Assembly (NCBI GenBank): GCA_036023115.1
Contig: JAYKKT010000048.1
Location: 8,135,001 to 8,199,000 of the forward strand
Source: Brasenia schreberi
Lineage: Eukaryota > Streptophyta > Magnoliopsida > Nymphaeales > Cabombaceae
Reading direction: 5' to 3'
Length of the DNA stretch: 64,000 bases
Under the pieces are notes generated by a model. That model did no database searches, was not told the origin of the DNA, and saw nothing but the letters and a program-made list of their open reading frames with translations. Positions 46,444 through 56,654 of this stretch are shown here, in pieces (position 1 is the first letter of the stretch; the number at the start of each line of letters is the position of its first letter). The position numbers and the translations under genes are program-made.

Positions 46444-47290
46444 AGTACGAATTCATTATTTTCAAAAAGTTGTTACCCACAAACGGATGGCCAAACAGAA
46501 AGAATTAATGCCTTGGTGGAATGTTATCATTGGCACTATATTTGTGCTAACCAAAAGGGCTAGACTGAATGGATGGATTTTGTACAATTTTCATACAACT
46601 TTCAGGTTAGTGAGTCTACCGGCAGAAGCTCCTTTGAATTGATAACGAGACAACAGTCCCAAACTCCTCACTCATTGGCAACAAAGTACATAGAGAGGGT
46701 ACAGGCGGCAAACTCATTTGTAACAGATATTCAAGAGAGGTGTGATCTGGCACACGTACTCCTTGTGAAGGCGGCTAAGCGAATGAAGAAATGGACCAAC
46801 ATTAAACGTTGCATTGCCGCGTTTAGTATAGGGGATCACGTTCTCGTGAAACACTATCCTAAACACTCAATATTTTTGCGGGCATCACACGGCGTTGATC
46901 CGCAAGTATGACGAACCCTATAAAATCATCAAAAGAGTAGGGAATTGGGCATACAAGGTGGATATGCTGGATCATATTTGGACACACCCTATCTTCCATA
47001 TGAGCAACCGAAATACTTACCATATAGACTTGAAAGATCAGCGGCGCAATAGTTTAACACGGACACCGACTTACTTGAGGACCTTGGGAGTAAAGAGGTG
47101 GAATTGATCTTTAACCATGTACCTGGCACAATGGTTGGACGATGGACCCATTATCTTGTTAAGTGGAAAGGACTTAATGCGGACCAAGCCACTTGAGAAA
47201 AAGAACATAGTCTAAGAAAGTTTCCGAAGACACGGAGTAACACTGGTGCATTTCAACGTTGTCATGGATGTCAACGGCTTCGGTTGGGAG
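46444..47290 (+). pseudogene. Chromovirus integrase C-terminal part with chromodomain
   Basis: The sequence starts in the integrase core with CYPQTDGQTERINALVECY, continues 'WMDFVQFSYNFQVSESTGRS', IGDHVLVKHYPK and 'KYDEPYKIIKRVGNWAYKVD', and ends with a chromodomain-like stretch (about 47,100-47,210): a VEL.F.H.PGTMVGRW start and THYLVKWKGLNADQATW. Chromodomains steer integration of this gypsy branch towards chromatin. A stop replaces the codon after the conserved TW, and frameshifts occur near 46,905 and 47,105. Confidence 0.85.
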
Positions 47291-47294
47291 AATT

Positions 47295-47612
47295 TGACCC
47301 TCCAACTACCATGAACTTGACTATGGTTGTATATCTAGGTCCCTTGTGGGATCTCCTGAAAAGTCTCATTGAAAGTTTTGGGTCTCCTCTTGGAGACAAC
47401 TCTTTTGACTTTTAACTATGTAAATGCACTCTCAACCAAGTTGTAGCGCGTAAAGGAGACATGCAGCTCTCATCCTATTCAATAAAGTGATCATTTGCAC
47501 TCATTGCCTTTGCTCCTTTGCAAACTCAAAGAACTCATGCAAACTTAGTGTCTTGCTTTCGTGTTGCGCCCGAACTTGAATGAAGGTTGGCTTAACCGAT
47601 TTCGGTTGAGTG
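47295..47612 (+). repeat. 3' LTR of the gypsy chromovirus
   Basis: Partner of 27,404-27,721, same length and orientation. It is preceded by the purine tract GGTTGGGAGAAT (47,283-47,294). The two LTRs differ at many positions by eye, so the element is not young. Confidence 0.85.
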
Positions 47613-47649
47613 CCTATATAGCACATGCATTGTAGGTTTAACTCTTTGA

Positions 47650-48130
47650 TGGATCCAAATTCCGCATACCTGCAACTTGTTCCTGCTGACTTAAATCTCA
47701 TTATGAAATGTAAATAACTGATATTTAAGGCCCAAACATCTTATATGGAAGCAGAGATCACTGAACCACAAAATTCGACATTCCAACGAGAATCACCGAT
47801 TACAGTATTCATAACAACTCTATGTAAGGAAAAAATCGACTAGAAAGTAAACAGAATGCTAGGGATCTGCAATCCAAGTCCCGAATAAACAAGGAACACA
47901 GAGATCCCTTCATTATCCGTTGACAGATTTGTTCATTGCGCTACCGAAATTCGAGATGCTCTACGCGATCGACGTGAAGAGCCCTTTCCGCTCATTCGGC
48001 GCCATTTTTATCGGGAAAAAACCTAGAACGCCGAGGTTGCAGACGTCTACGACCGAAAGGAGAGAGAGAGAGAGAGAGTGTGTGGAATTGAACGGGTCAC
48101 GTGCCAAACCCTTTGACCATGACATGTAGA
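47650..48130. other. Intergenic DNA with a less AT-rich patch
   Basis: The patch 47,900-48,130 is less AT-rich, carries a (GA)n run and a CACGTG word near 48,098. On the minus strand a short frame (MAPNERKGLFTS...) resembles the start of a first exon but no further exon is recognisable. No gene is claimed. Confidence 0.3.
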
Positions 48131-48199
48131 CACCATATCGCGTCACAAGGACTCCAACACTACTTTTCGATGTTGTCTTGGAAAGAATTAACCTCCATG

Positions 48200-48495
48200 C
48201 TTTTCACTCATGTAGTTGATGGTGCTCAAGAGAGAACCAACCCGACTCATACAACCATTCCTTATTATTGCGAATAGTGAATCCAATCTTTCAGTACTAA
48301 CGGTATTAAGCATTTGGTAATAACTTGATAAACGGTGAAACCACAAAATATTGTAAAAACGTTTCTCACTCATGTTGTAGTTGATGGCGCTTAAGAGATA
48401 AACATCCTTTATCGGTGTGAATGGTGAATCTAATCTTTCAGTACTAACAGTGTCAAGCATTTGTTAATAACTTGATAAACGGTGAAACTATATAG
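48200..48495. repeat. Tandem duplication of about 160 bp
   Basis: Units 48,200-48,335 and 48,367-48,495 share 'ctcactcatg', 'gtagttgatgg.gct.aaga', 'gtgaat..aatctttcagta' and 'aataacttgataaacggtga'. They are non-coding. Confidence 0.8.
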
Positions 48496-48542
48496 TACAA
48501 TTTTTAAACCATAGGCATCAAATTAAAAAAACTCAAAAACTT

Positions 48543-48547
<5 letters not shown>

Positions 48548-48601
<54 letters not shown>
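48548..48601. repeat. (AT)n microsatellite
   Basis: A 54-bp AT run, followed to the right by a GAACCG/CGGTTC-rich tract up to 49,080. Confidence 0.95.
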
Positions 48602-48605
<4 letters not shown>

Positions 48606-49109
48606 TTTTTCCTTACGTTTTTTCCTTATAATAAGGATGGTTCCTATTTGTTCGAAATCGTGAACAGAAACTAAACTGATCGCAGGCCAGTTTCAGTTAG
48701 GAGTCTATACTGGTCATTTCTGGATCAAAACTAAATGGAAAATAAAATTTAAACAAAATTATTAAAACACTTGTAAAATTGTCATTTGACGCTTACGACT
48801 GACCAACTTTTGTCAGCCATTATGATTCATGGGCGTGAGGGTTTCATTGCCTATGAAGTATGACAATGATGAACTACATTGTTAAATCTTTAAAATATAA
48901 TATAAATTCATTTTAGTACAAATAATATATTGAAGCGTCGGTTTCGAACCTCCAGCTCTGATTTTGTAAAAGTTAAACCCCATTACCCGAACCGAAATGA
49001 CTCCAAAACCGCTCATGGTTTTGATTCAGGTTTAGCAGGTTTTTAGTCTGACCAGTTTGAGGTCTGGTCTGGTTCTAATTCTAGCCTCATTTTATTCTAT
49101 ATTACTGTT

Positions 49110-50090
49110 ACTCCCAATTTGTTTCTAATAACCTCATTATGTAGACAGTCTTTGCTTGTGTGGTCGTTCATCCATCTCAACATCTTTATTTCTGCTACAA
49201 ACATCTTTTACACATGATGATTAACTGTCAACACTTAAAACCATAAAACATAAGAGGTCTAATTGTTTATCTATAATATTTACCTTCCAACTTTAATGAT
49301 ATCTTCTTATCACATAGAATACATGATGCCCATCTCCATTTTAACCAATCAGCATTAATTTTATGGGTAGCATCTCCATCAATTTTTCCATCACTTTGAA
49401 AAATTGACTTGAGTACTTAAAACTTTCCTTTTAAGGGATACAACGCGTAATATTTTCATTTTTCCATCTTATGAAATACCCAAATGATCAAACTTAAGTT
49501 TCATATATTTTGTCTTTATTCTATTAAGTTGAGAGTCGATTCTCTCTATAATTCTAATTTCTTATTAACCTTTTTCTTATACTCATCTACTAACACAATG
49601 TCATCTCCAAATAACTTACACAGTCTTTCTTGAATATGTTTTGTTAACTCATCAATGACCAATATAAATAAATATTGACTTAAAGTTGATTTTTTATGTA
49701 ACTCAATATTAATTTCAATGGAGTTTGTCATTCCTTCACGAGTTCTTACACATGTTTTTACACCATCATATATGTCTCTTATAAGATTTATTTATGTCAA
49801 CGGAGTAACTCTCTTATCTAAGGTTCTCCAAAAACATCTATTGATACCCTATCATAAGCTTTTTTTAGATCAATAAGTATCATATAGAAAAAAATTTATT
49901 ATAAAATGTTTCATAAAACTCAATAAGTGAATCACTTTAGTAGATCTACCAAACATGAATCCAAATTGTTCTCTATTGTACTTGATATTTGTCATCACAT
50001 ACATCATAACTTTTTCATAATATAGCTCATTAACTTGATACCTCCATAATTCGCACAATTCTAAATGTCTCCCTTGTTCTTTAAAATTAT
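49110..50090 (-). mobile_element. RTE-type LINE fragment, minus strand
   Basis: On the minus strand the motifs run REQFGFMFGRSTKVIHLL, a DTYLSKKSL-like remnant of DLEKAYD, 'INLIRDIYDGVKTCVRTREG', 'STLSQYLFILVIDELTKHIQ', the active-site box LFGDDIVLV (FADD originally) and then the 'SDGKIDGDATHKINADW' segment. Many stops occur. Both ends are truncated: there is no endonuclease and no TTG tail. It ends close to the 3' side of the mitochondrial protein gene. Confidence 0.85.
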
Positions 50091-50416
50091 TCTCGTGGAT
50101 TTTCGACCCAAAAAATCCGTAAGTGAATCTGATTCCCCCAACTCACATAATCGTCTAAATTAAAAACCACTTTAATTAAAAAATGAAGTTTCATATCTTT
50201 TGGTGGAAAAGAAAAAAGCACGACTGTCGTAACAAAGTAAAGTTGCTAAATATGTATAGCAAATCCAAATCACAGTGGCAAAAACAAGAAATTGAATGCC
50301 CACTTACCATTATCTGCTCAAGGATACTGCAACAGCTTTCTAAGTAGGCAAAAACAATAAGTCAAGAACAAGAACAATGCCGAACCTTAGGAAATACAAC
50401 AGAAAAAACAAGTCTT

Positions 50417-50422
50417 TTTATT
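50417..50422 (-). terminator. Polyadenylation signal of the mitochondrial protein gene
   Basis: AATAAA on the minus strand lies about 90 nt downstream of the stop codon at 50,511. Confidence 0.45.
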
Positions 50423-50510
50423 GCATTGATTTAAAAAGAGTGACATCAGATATTGTTTCCCTAACAACGAAATATGGCACAAAGTAACAGTATGACTTAA
50501 GCAGGAACCA

Positions 50511-53500
50511 TCAGGGAAGAATTCTTCGTCTTCGTTGGACGCTCTCTCTTTTCACATACATTTTCTCCATCTCATTCAAGGGACGACTTGAACCATCAGG
50601 CAAGCTTACAAATTTCCAACCTACACTCCTTCCACATTTTCCTTTTGGACCCATTTTTTCAACTGTGATGTTCCATCCTTCGGATGGTCGCCTTCGGCTG
50701 TACCTATGGCACTTTACCTCTCCAGCCACCTATGAAACAAAACGACATATACAATCATAGTTGCAAAGAAATGATTAAACAAAGAGAGTGCATAAAATGT
50801 AGTGGTTATATATGCATATCTCAATTTCTTCCCTCCCGTTCTGTTGGGAAAAGAGGTTCCTATCACTCAGCTTGAATAATTTTGTGATTTTTTACTTTCT
50901 ACCTGAAAAAACGACTCTCCACATGATGAAGGTCTACCATTGTAGAGCCCGCCTCAAACCTCAAAAAGGGAAGGTCGCATATGTAGCCGGTGGCCAGTGC
51001 AAAACTTTGTTGGACAATTTACCATAAGGTGCAAACTATCCAGTAATAGTAATACATAGAATCGTTCCAAAAATCAAAGTAAAGCATGCTTTGGTAAAAA
51101 GTAGTTATGATGTGGGTGACCTCATCCAAGTGCTCCTGTTTCACACTACCAGCCTCACCTAGCGTGTTAAGAGGCTTAACTAAGGTTAAAAGTGTTGGCT
51201 GAAGACAGAAACCCTAGTACATCTATTCTTGGACCACATGGCATTAAAGTTAAAGATCCTTCGCACCACATCAGTTTTAGCATGTACATATAGGTCTAGG
51301 AAGGGTATCAAAAGCCAACTGCAAGCTGACAATTAAAGGGCTTCTAATGATGGTGAATACCCCAAATTCTGTAGAGTGAAGATATGCTGGATCCACAAAC
51401 AAAATAGACATAACTTTACATTAAAAGTAAAGATTAGAGAGATTCACGTTCGTACTTTCTTTTTGTTGAATTCCATTCGCTGCACAAATTCTTGATACAG
51501 CATCTCATCTTCTTTGGCTGAAATCTCATAGAGAACCTCATCAGGATCTCTTGTAGTGCCATCCCAGCCCTCTGGCATCACCCTAAACTCTGGCTTGTAA
51601 GAGAGGGAGGCCACATGAAACTCCTTATCATGTGAGTTCAAAAATCTGTCAATCAAAAAGCACAGAAATGGGCATGATTTAGCTATCCAGGAAATGCATG
51701 AGCTCGATGTACTCCTGTTGACACATTTAAAATCCTCTTTACATACATTGTTCAAGAATGTTTATGTAAGTAAACAACTTTTTATTCTAGTATTCGCTTT
51801 TACATAATATTAATTGTCAATAGTTAAGCAAATGTTACACGTTGGATGCACAAGTGAAACTACTGAATGAAACACCACACACAGAACACACGCATGAGTA
51901 ACATGGAAACCATAAGTGAAGTTATAACTCACACCACCAAAAAGTTACATAATATGGTGTAATTTCAGAAGCTTGCACTAAAATTTTGTTAAACCATTAT
52001 AAACAGGAACAGAACTTGTTCAGAATAAATACACTTACGTGTCCAGAATTAATGTCATTAACAATCACAGCAAATGACGTGCCTATTTTGTGTATGGGTT
52101 AGAAGGAGATTAAGGAATTTGAGATTTGCAATCAAGAGAACCAGACTTTTCACCATGCAAATACTTTTCTCAATTATAATGCAGTAGCATTGAAAAAGGT
52201 AACAGCTAAAGAAACACTCAACGAACTTGTCAAAGGGAGCCTAGTACCAAAAGAATCTTTTTCTGTCAACAATATTCATCCACTACTAGGCATCCCATCC
52301 ATACTACATGCTAAGGCCTAGGGATTTCGCACTCCTTTATACCCAAATCGTGGGGCCATCCCCATCAACCACAAACACAAGGTATCCCACTCGAGGTTTT
52401 CTTGATTGACTGTTAAAAAGAGTCATTGCTTTCCATTTGATACATCAAATAGCATCAAACCGCACACGCTCTCTACTTTTGCTTCATTTTCTGTTTTGCT
52501 ATAGAAAAGAACCAGTATTTCCCATTTGATGCATACAATAATAAAAACTGGACTTTCACTCTCTTTAATCACTTCCGATAAGCCACACACTTTAGATGTT
52601 CTTTTTAGTCTCTTGTACAAGATCCTTTCAAATTTCCAGAACAATACATGGATTTGACGAGGCATAGCAATTATGACACATAGATTAGGGGGAACAAGCC
52701 ACCCCCTTTGCTCGCTCCTCGGCATTCCCAACACTATTGAATTCCTTCATACTGTATCCTCTCTTCATTCTCAAAATACACATAATCAAACTCCTTATCA
52801 AATCCATACATCACCACCATTTAGTTCCTTACAGAAGGAAATAGGTTTCAGAAGTTTTTGATTCCTTCTTATGGTTACTAGGGTTAACCCACCACTTGCT
52901 AGACTGACCAAGCCAAAACTATGTAGCAACTATCGCCATATGAATTGAATCATGAACGTTTCCTGTTCCAGCAGGCATTTTCAAGATTATAAAATCCTAT
53001 CTTTGGTTGCATGACATTACTCGGATAGATGACCATGGGATCGAGTTGGGATCTAAAGATCTTGCCTTAATTCAGAGTTATACTCAATATGCTACATGCT
53101 TTCTTAATACATGATAATTGCTACGCTATTTAATAAAAATCAAATTATATGGTACAACAAGTGAAAGACTTGGTAGGAAAAAACTAATAAATTATGATTA
53201 ATTCTAAACTTTGCATGTCCATTAGCTTGAGTGGTTGTTATTCTCAGACAAACACTAACACACATAGACTGGCAGATTTACATACATGTGTGCGTGTGAG
53301 TGTGTTTCCATGAAGAAAGCTGCCTCCCTCATCTATGCCCTTTCTTGAAGCCAAGTCATGTTGGAGTCGGTTGGACTCTATGTACCACAGTAAAGGTGAG
53401 CAGATCTTGAAGTGGAAACCATGTGATGAGGAACAATGATGGAGGGAACAGCAAAGACAAGTTGCTATTGTACCTCTTTTTGATTTAAAACCTAAATTGA

Positions 53501-54471
53501 GATCCTCCCAACTATGTTTAAAAGTTAGACCACATAAAATGAAATCAACAGAATTAGAGCAACGGATAGGTTTTTTCCACAATGCCTAAAATGTGCATAG
53601 TTCTTAAACATATAAGAACTTGTCCATGAATGAAACACCATATGAAAGCCACATCATTTTTACTTCGTGACAAATAAAGAATAATGAGGGTCAAACCAAT
53701 AAAAAGAAAACAACATAAAAATTGCAAGTGTGACATGAGAAAATACAAGAAGACATACTCGGGGCAGGAATCAAGAAGAACCTCAATGGAGTCATCCAAG
53801 GGGTGGCCAAGCTTCTTTTCCTCTTCCTCCTCAATCTCCTTGAGCCAGAGTATTGCGTGCACCCTCTGCCTCATGATCCGATAGTCTTTTGCGAGACGCT
53901 CCACCGTATAAACCTCCGGATTCTCCTTATGCAGCTTGTACATCTCGCTCTTCTCTGAGTCCTTTAAGTATGAACCTCTTGCCCCAGGCTCCCTCACTTG
54001 CTTCAAGAGAACCCTCGTCTCCTTCATCTTCTCCTCCCAACTATCCAAATACTTTTTGCTCTGCGTGTTCTCCCTCTCAATCTCCACTACAAGCTCGTCG
54101 GCCGTATCAGTGGAGGCAAGAGGAGGAGATGGAGAAAAGTCTGTAGTTGTGGAACCAGGGGTCACCTTACGGCCGACAGCCTGGCCCTCGAGATCCTCCT
54201 CCGTCAATCCAGTGGACCAAGAAGAAATGGAATCCCATCCACCAGAGTCCTCCACACCAGGTTTTTCAGATCCGAAATCCTTCCAACTCTGATCCCAAGA
54301 GTCGCCATCTTTGTCTCCACCGCGGCCTGATCTCCCAGCGAAGGATCGAGGGTGGAAAACGGTGATAGGGAAGGACCCCACAACATGGTTTTCAAGGGCT
54401 AATAAGGGTGATTTGGGGAATCGTTCCAAGAAGAAAGGAGAGAGGTAACGGAGGGGTAGGAGGCGATGCAT
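50511..54471 (-). CDS. Predicted mitochondrial protein, GAMETE CELL DEFECTIVE 1-like (tentative), three exons
   Basis: I model exons 54,471-53,759, 51,645-51,456 and 50,729-50,511 (1,122 nt, 373 aa). Donors are CCCGA|gtatgt and AAGAAA|gtacga; acceptors are tgacag|ATTTTTG and catag|GTGGCTG; phases fit (2, then 0). The N terminus MHRLLPLRYLSPFFLERFPK is Arg-rich and acid-poor, typical of a mitochondrial presequence. I chose this Met rather than one 13 codons upstream because that extension is acidic. A Trp/Ser-rich acidic region follows, then a charged helical region (MYKLHKENPEVYTVERLAKD, AILWLKEIEEEEEKKLGHP) and a basic tail (YSRRRPSEGWN, VKRESVQRRRRILP). The helical part recalls the eukaryotic mitochondrial regulator/GCD1 family, from memory. 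No lesion is seen, so it is probably functional. Intron 1 is 2.1 kb. Confidence 0.82.
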
Positions 54472-54529
54472 TTTTTCTTCCTCCTTGTTCTCTCGAATGG
54501 TCAAGAACAAAAACCGACCTCACTGATGG

Positions 54530-56157
54530 CCGACGTCTCCGAGTTCACCACCGCGCTAAATGTTGCTTCTTAAACCCTACAACCAAGGAGTCAAAATTGA
54601 GTTTCTATGTAGAATCAATGGAGGATTCACAGAGTCGGATCATAAAATCGAAATATAAAATCAATGGAGGAGGGTTGACACACACACATCAGTGGCAAAC
54701 CCACCTTTTTTTTGGGTGAGGCACTTGTACGAGTTCTAGAGGCTTATTTACTCATTAATATTGTTATTTTAAAATTATTATTTAAAAGTTTTTTCGTAGT
54801 TGATTAATTGATTTTGTAACATAATAGCATCATTTAAAATGTTATGATACTATTGACACTTTTAAAGTTTGATGGTAATATCAATAGCTTAAGAATTAAC
54901 ATCAACATCAAATGAAATAATAATAACGTTAAGATCCAGTATACAAATAATGGAGCTAACAATACAGCTTTAACAGTACACATAAACCTAAAATATTATA
55001 TTATTTAATAACAACTTGTTTAATTGCTTTTTAAATTGATAACACTTAGCAGCTTTAACAATTTTCAAATTAATAACTATTAGCAGTTTAAGAAATAAGT
55101 AATGGAGCTCAGCTAACCATGCACAGAAACCTTTTATCAGAAATACATATCTTCCTTCTCATTGAAGTGCATTTCTCTTAAAGGAAAAAAAAATGAAAAT
55201 ATAACATTTAAGAATTTGGATGTTATGAATTAAAATGAGAATTGTTCAAGGTGGCCTTTCAAAATGGCCCAAACAGAACCATCGATGGTTGCAGGATATA
55301 TTTTATTTGTAAGAACTTAACTTCGTTTAGGGTTTTCCCATTTGCTTTCTTCTTTTAATAACAAGTCTCGCTCACCAGTTTTGGCATGATAGAAATGCTA
55401 TCGTTAGTGTGTGATTCATTGGTACCAACTACCAAGTGCTCCAGCCTTTCCTAGTAGCACATGATAGAAATCTAAAAGGAAAGGTCAAGATGACAAGATC
55501 CCAACAAAAGCAAGAATATGATCTAACAATTAGAAAAAACAAGAATTTCACAATGACTGATCTGAAAATTTTGAGGGTTTTAATGTGCCATGGACCACAA
55601 ATCACAATGTTTTACACTTCAATTCGCACATGTTAATTCACTAGCAATGGGATTCAAACTGCCAACCAAAGTGAACAAACTAGAGAGATGATTACCTTAG
55701 TCACTAACTACCAAAAGAAAAGAATAGTGGCAATTTTGGTGGAGCATTACCCACACAACATGTTGTCGGCCCGTCGGTTGCAGCTGGAGGTGACACCTTA
55801 AAATCAAGTATTATCATGCCACCACCTTTTCTTTTTCACAAATTCAGGTGAAGCGAACTCTATTTTTTTTTAAATTATAGTATATCTTCAAATTTTTCAA
55901 AATTCGGGTGAGGCACACGTCTCTCCCACCCTATCGTGAGTCCGCTACTGGCAAGCCCACATGAGACCGAAGATCATGCTTCAGCAGAACTAGGATTCTA
56001 CATTTGATTCATGTGGATCTGAAACCCTTTTTTGTCATATAATAAAATACATACGACCAAAAGGGTTTCAGTTAATTCTAAGTAACCTAGTTCGGTAAAA
56101 CATCAAACATAAATTTCATGTCATCCAAGAAAGCACAAACGTGCAAGCAGAAAAGAG
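54530..56157. other. Intergenic DNA, promoter side of the mitochondrial protein gene
   Basis: No coding sequence is recognised. A near-identical 12-mer, tggcaaacccac and tggcaagcccac, occurs at about 54,694 and 55,949, flanking 1.25 kb whose two ends both carry 'gggtgaggcac', so an unidentified insertion may lie here. The upstream region of the gene (54,472-54,600) is GC-richer and has no obvious TATA box. Confidence 0.35.
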
Positions 56158-56174
56158 CAATGTTATAAAAAGTA

Positions 56175-56325
56175 TCGTACCGTACGATATGATTTTATCG
56201 TGTACCGTATGAAGATATGGTACGATACAAGGACACGTATCGCTTATCGTGATTTATCGTGTCGTATCATACCGTATGGGGTGTATCACACCGTATCGTA
56301 CGATACACCCTGTATCGTACGAGTC
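56175..56325. promoter_or_regulatory. Left subterminal repeat region of the hAT element
   Basis: At least eight words of the type gtatcgtac, cgatac or gtaccgta occur in both orientations; 56,293-56,306 (GTATCGTACGATAC) is a perfect 14-bp palindrome. A matching cluster is at 59,605-59,675. Binding by transposase is inferred from the family. Confidence 0.6.
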
Positions 56326-56654
56326 GATGTTGATTTTCTTATTATAAATTCCAAAAATCCAAAGCTTGCGGATTTCATTTCTATTTCTTCTCACCCTTTT
56401 TCACGCCATTTCCTTGCTTCCAGATCCTCTTCTTACCTTATTCTTATTGATTTCGTGGTTTATTTACAAGATTCTCAAGTATTTCACCCAATCCAACTCC
56501 CTATCTCTAGGGTTTTTGTCAAATCCGTGTCATATCTCTTTCCTTTGGCATTCCACCCGATTTTTCACTTGAAAAATTGGGGTTTTTAAAGATTTCGTGA
56601 TTCTTAACCTCTAAAAAGCATTTTCCTTCTTATTGATTGTCCACTCTTGTCTTA

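Larger units (their letters stand above)
27404..47650 (+). mobile_element. Gypsy chromovirus, split by nested insertions
   Basis: Outer element of the nest. Its own sequence occupies 27,404 to about 29,900 (5' LTR, primer site, gag, protease, start of RT) and 46,444-47,612 (integrase C-terminal part, chromodomain, 3' LTR). About 16.5 kb of other elements lie between, and the rest of RT, RNase H and the integrase N-terminal part are missing, so the insertion was accompanied or followed by a deletion. No target duplication could be matched at the outer edges (ttatg left, cctat right, if the LTR ends as given). Confidence 0.8.

Noticed and set aside
53554..53758. Extension of the first exon of the mitochondrial protein gene (YVFLYFLMSHLQ...)
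   Set aside because: It starts at a good donor (GA|gtatgt), is hydrophobic and unlike the rest, and the next exon joins in frame from the donor.
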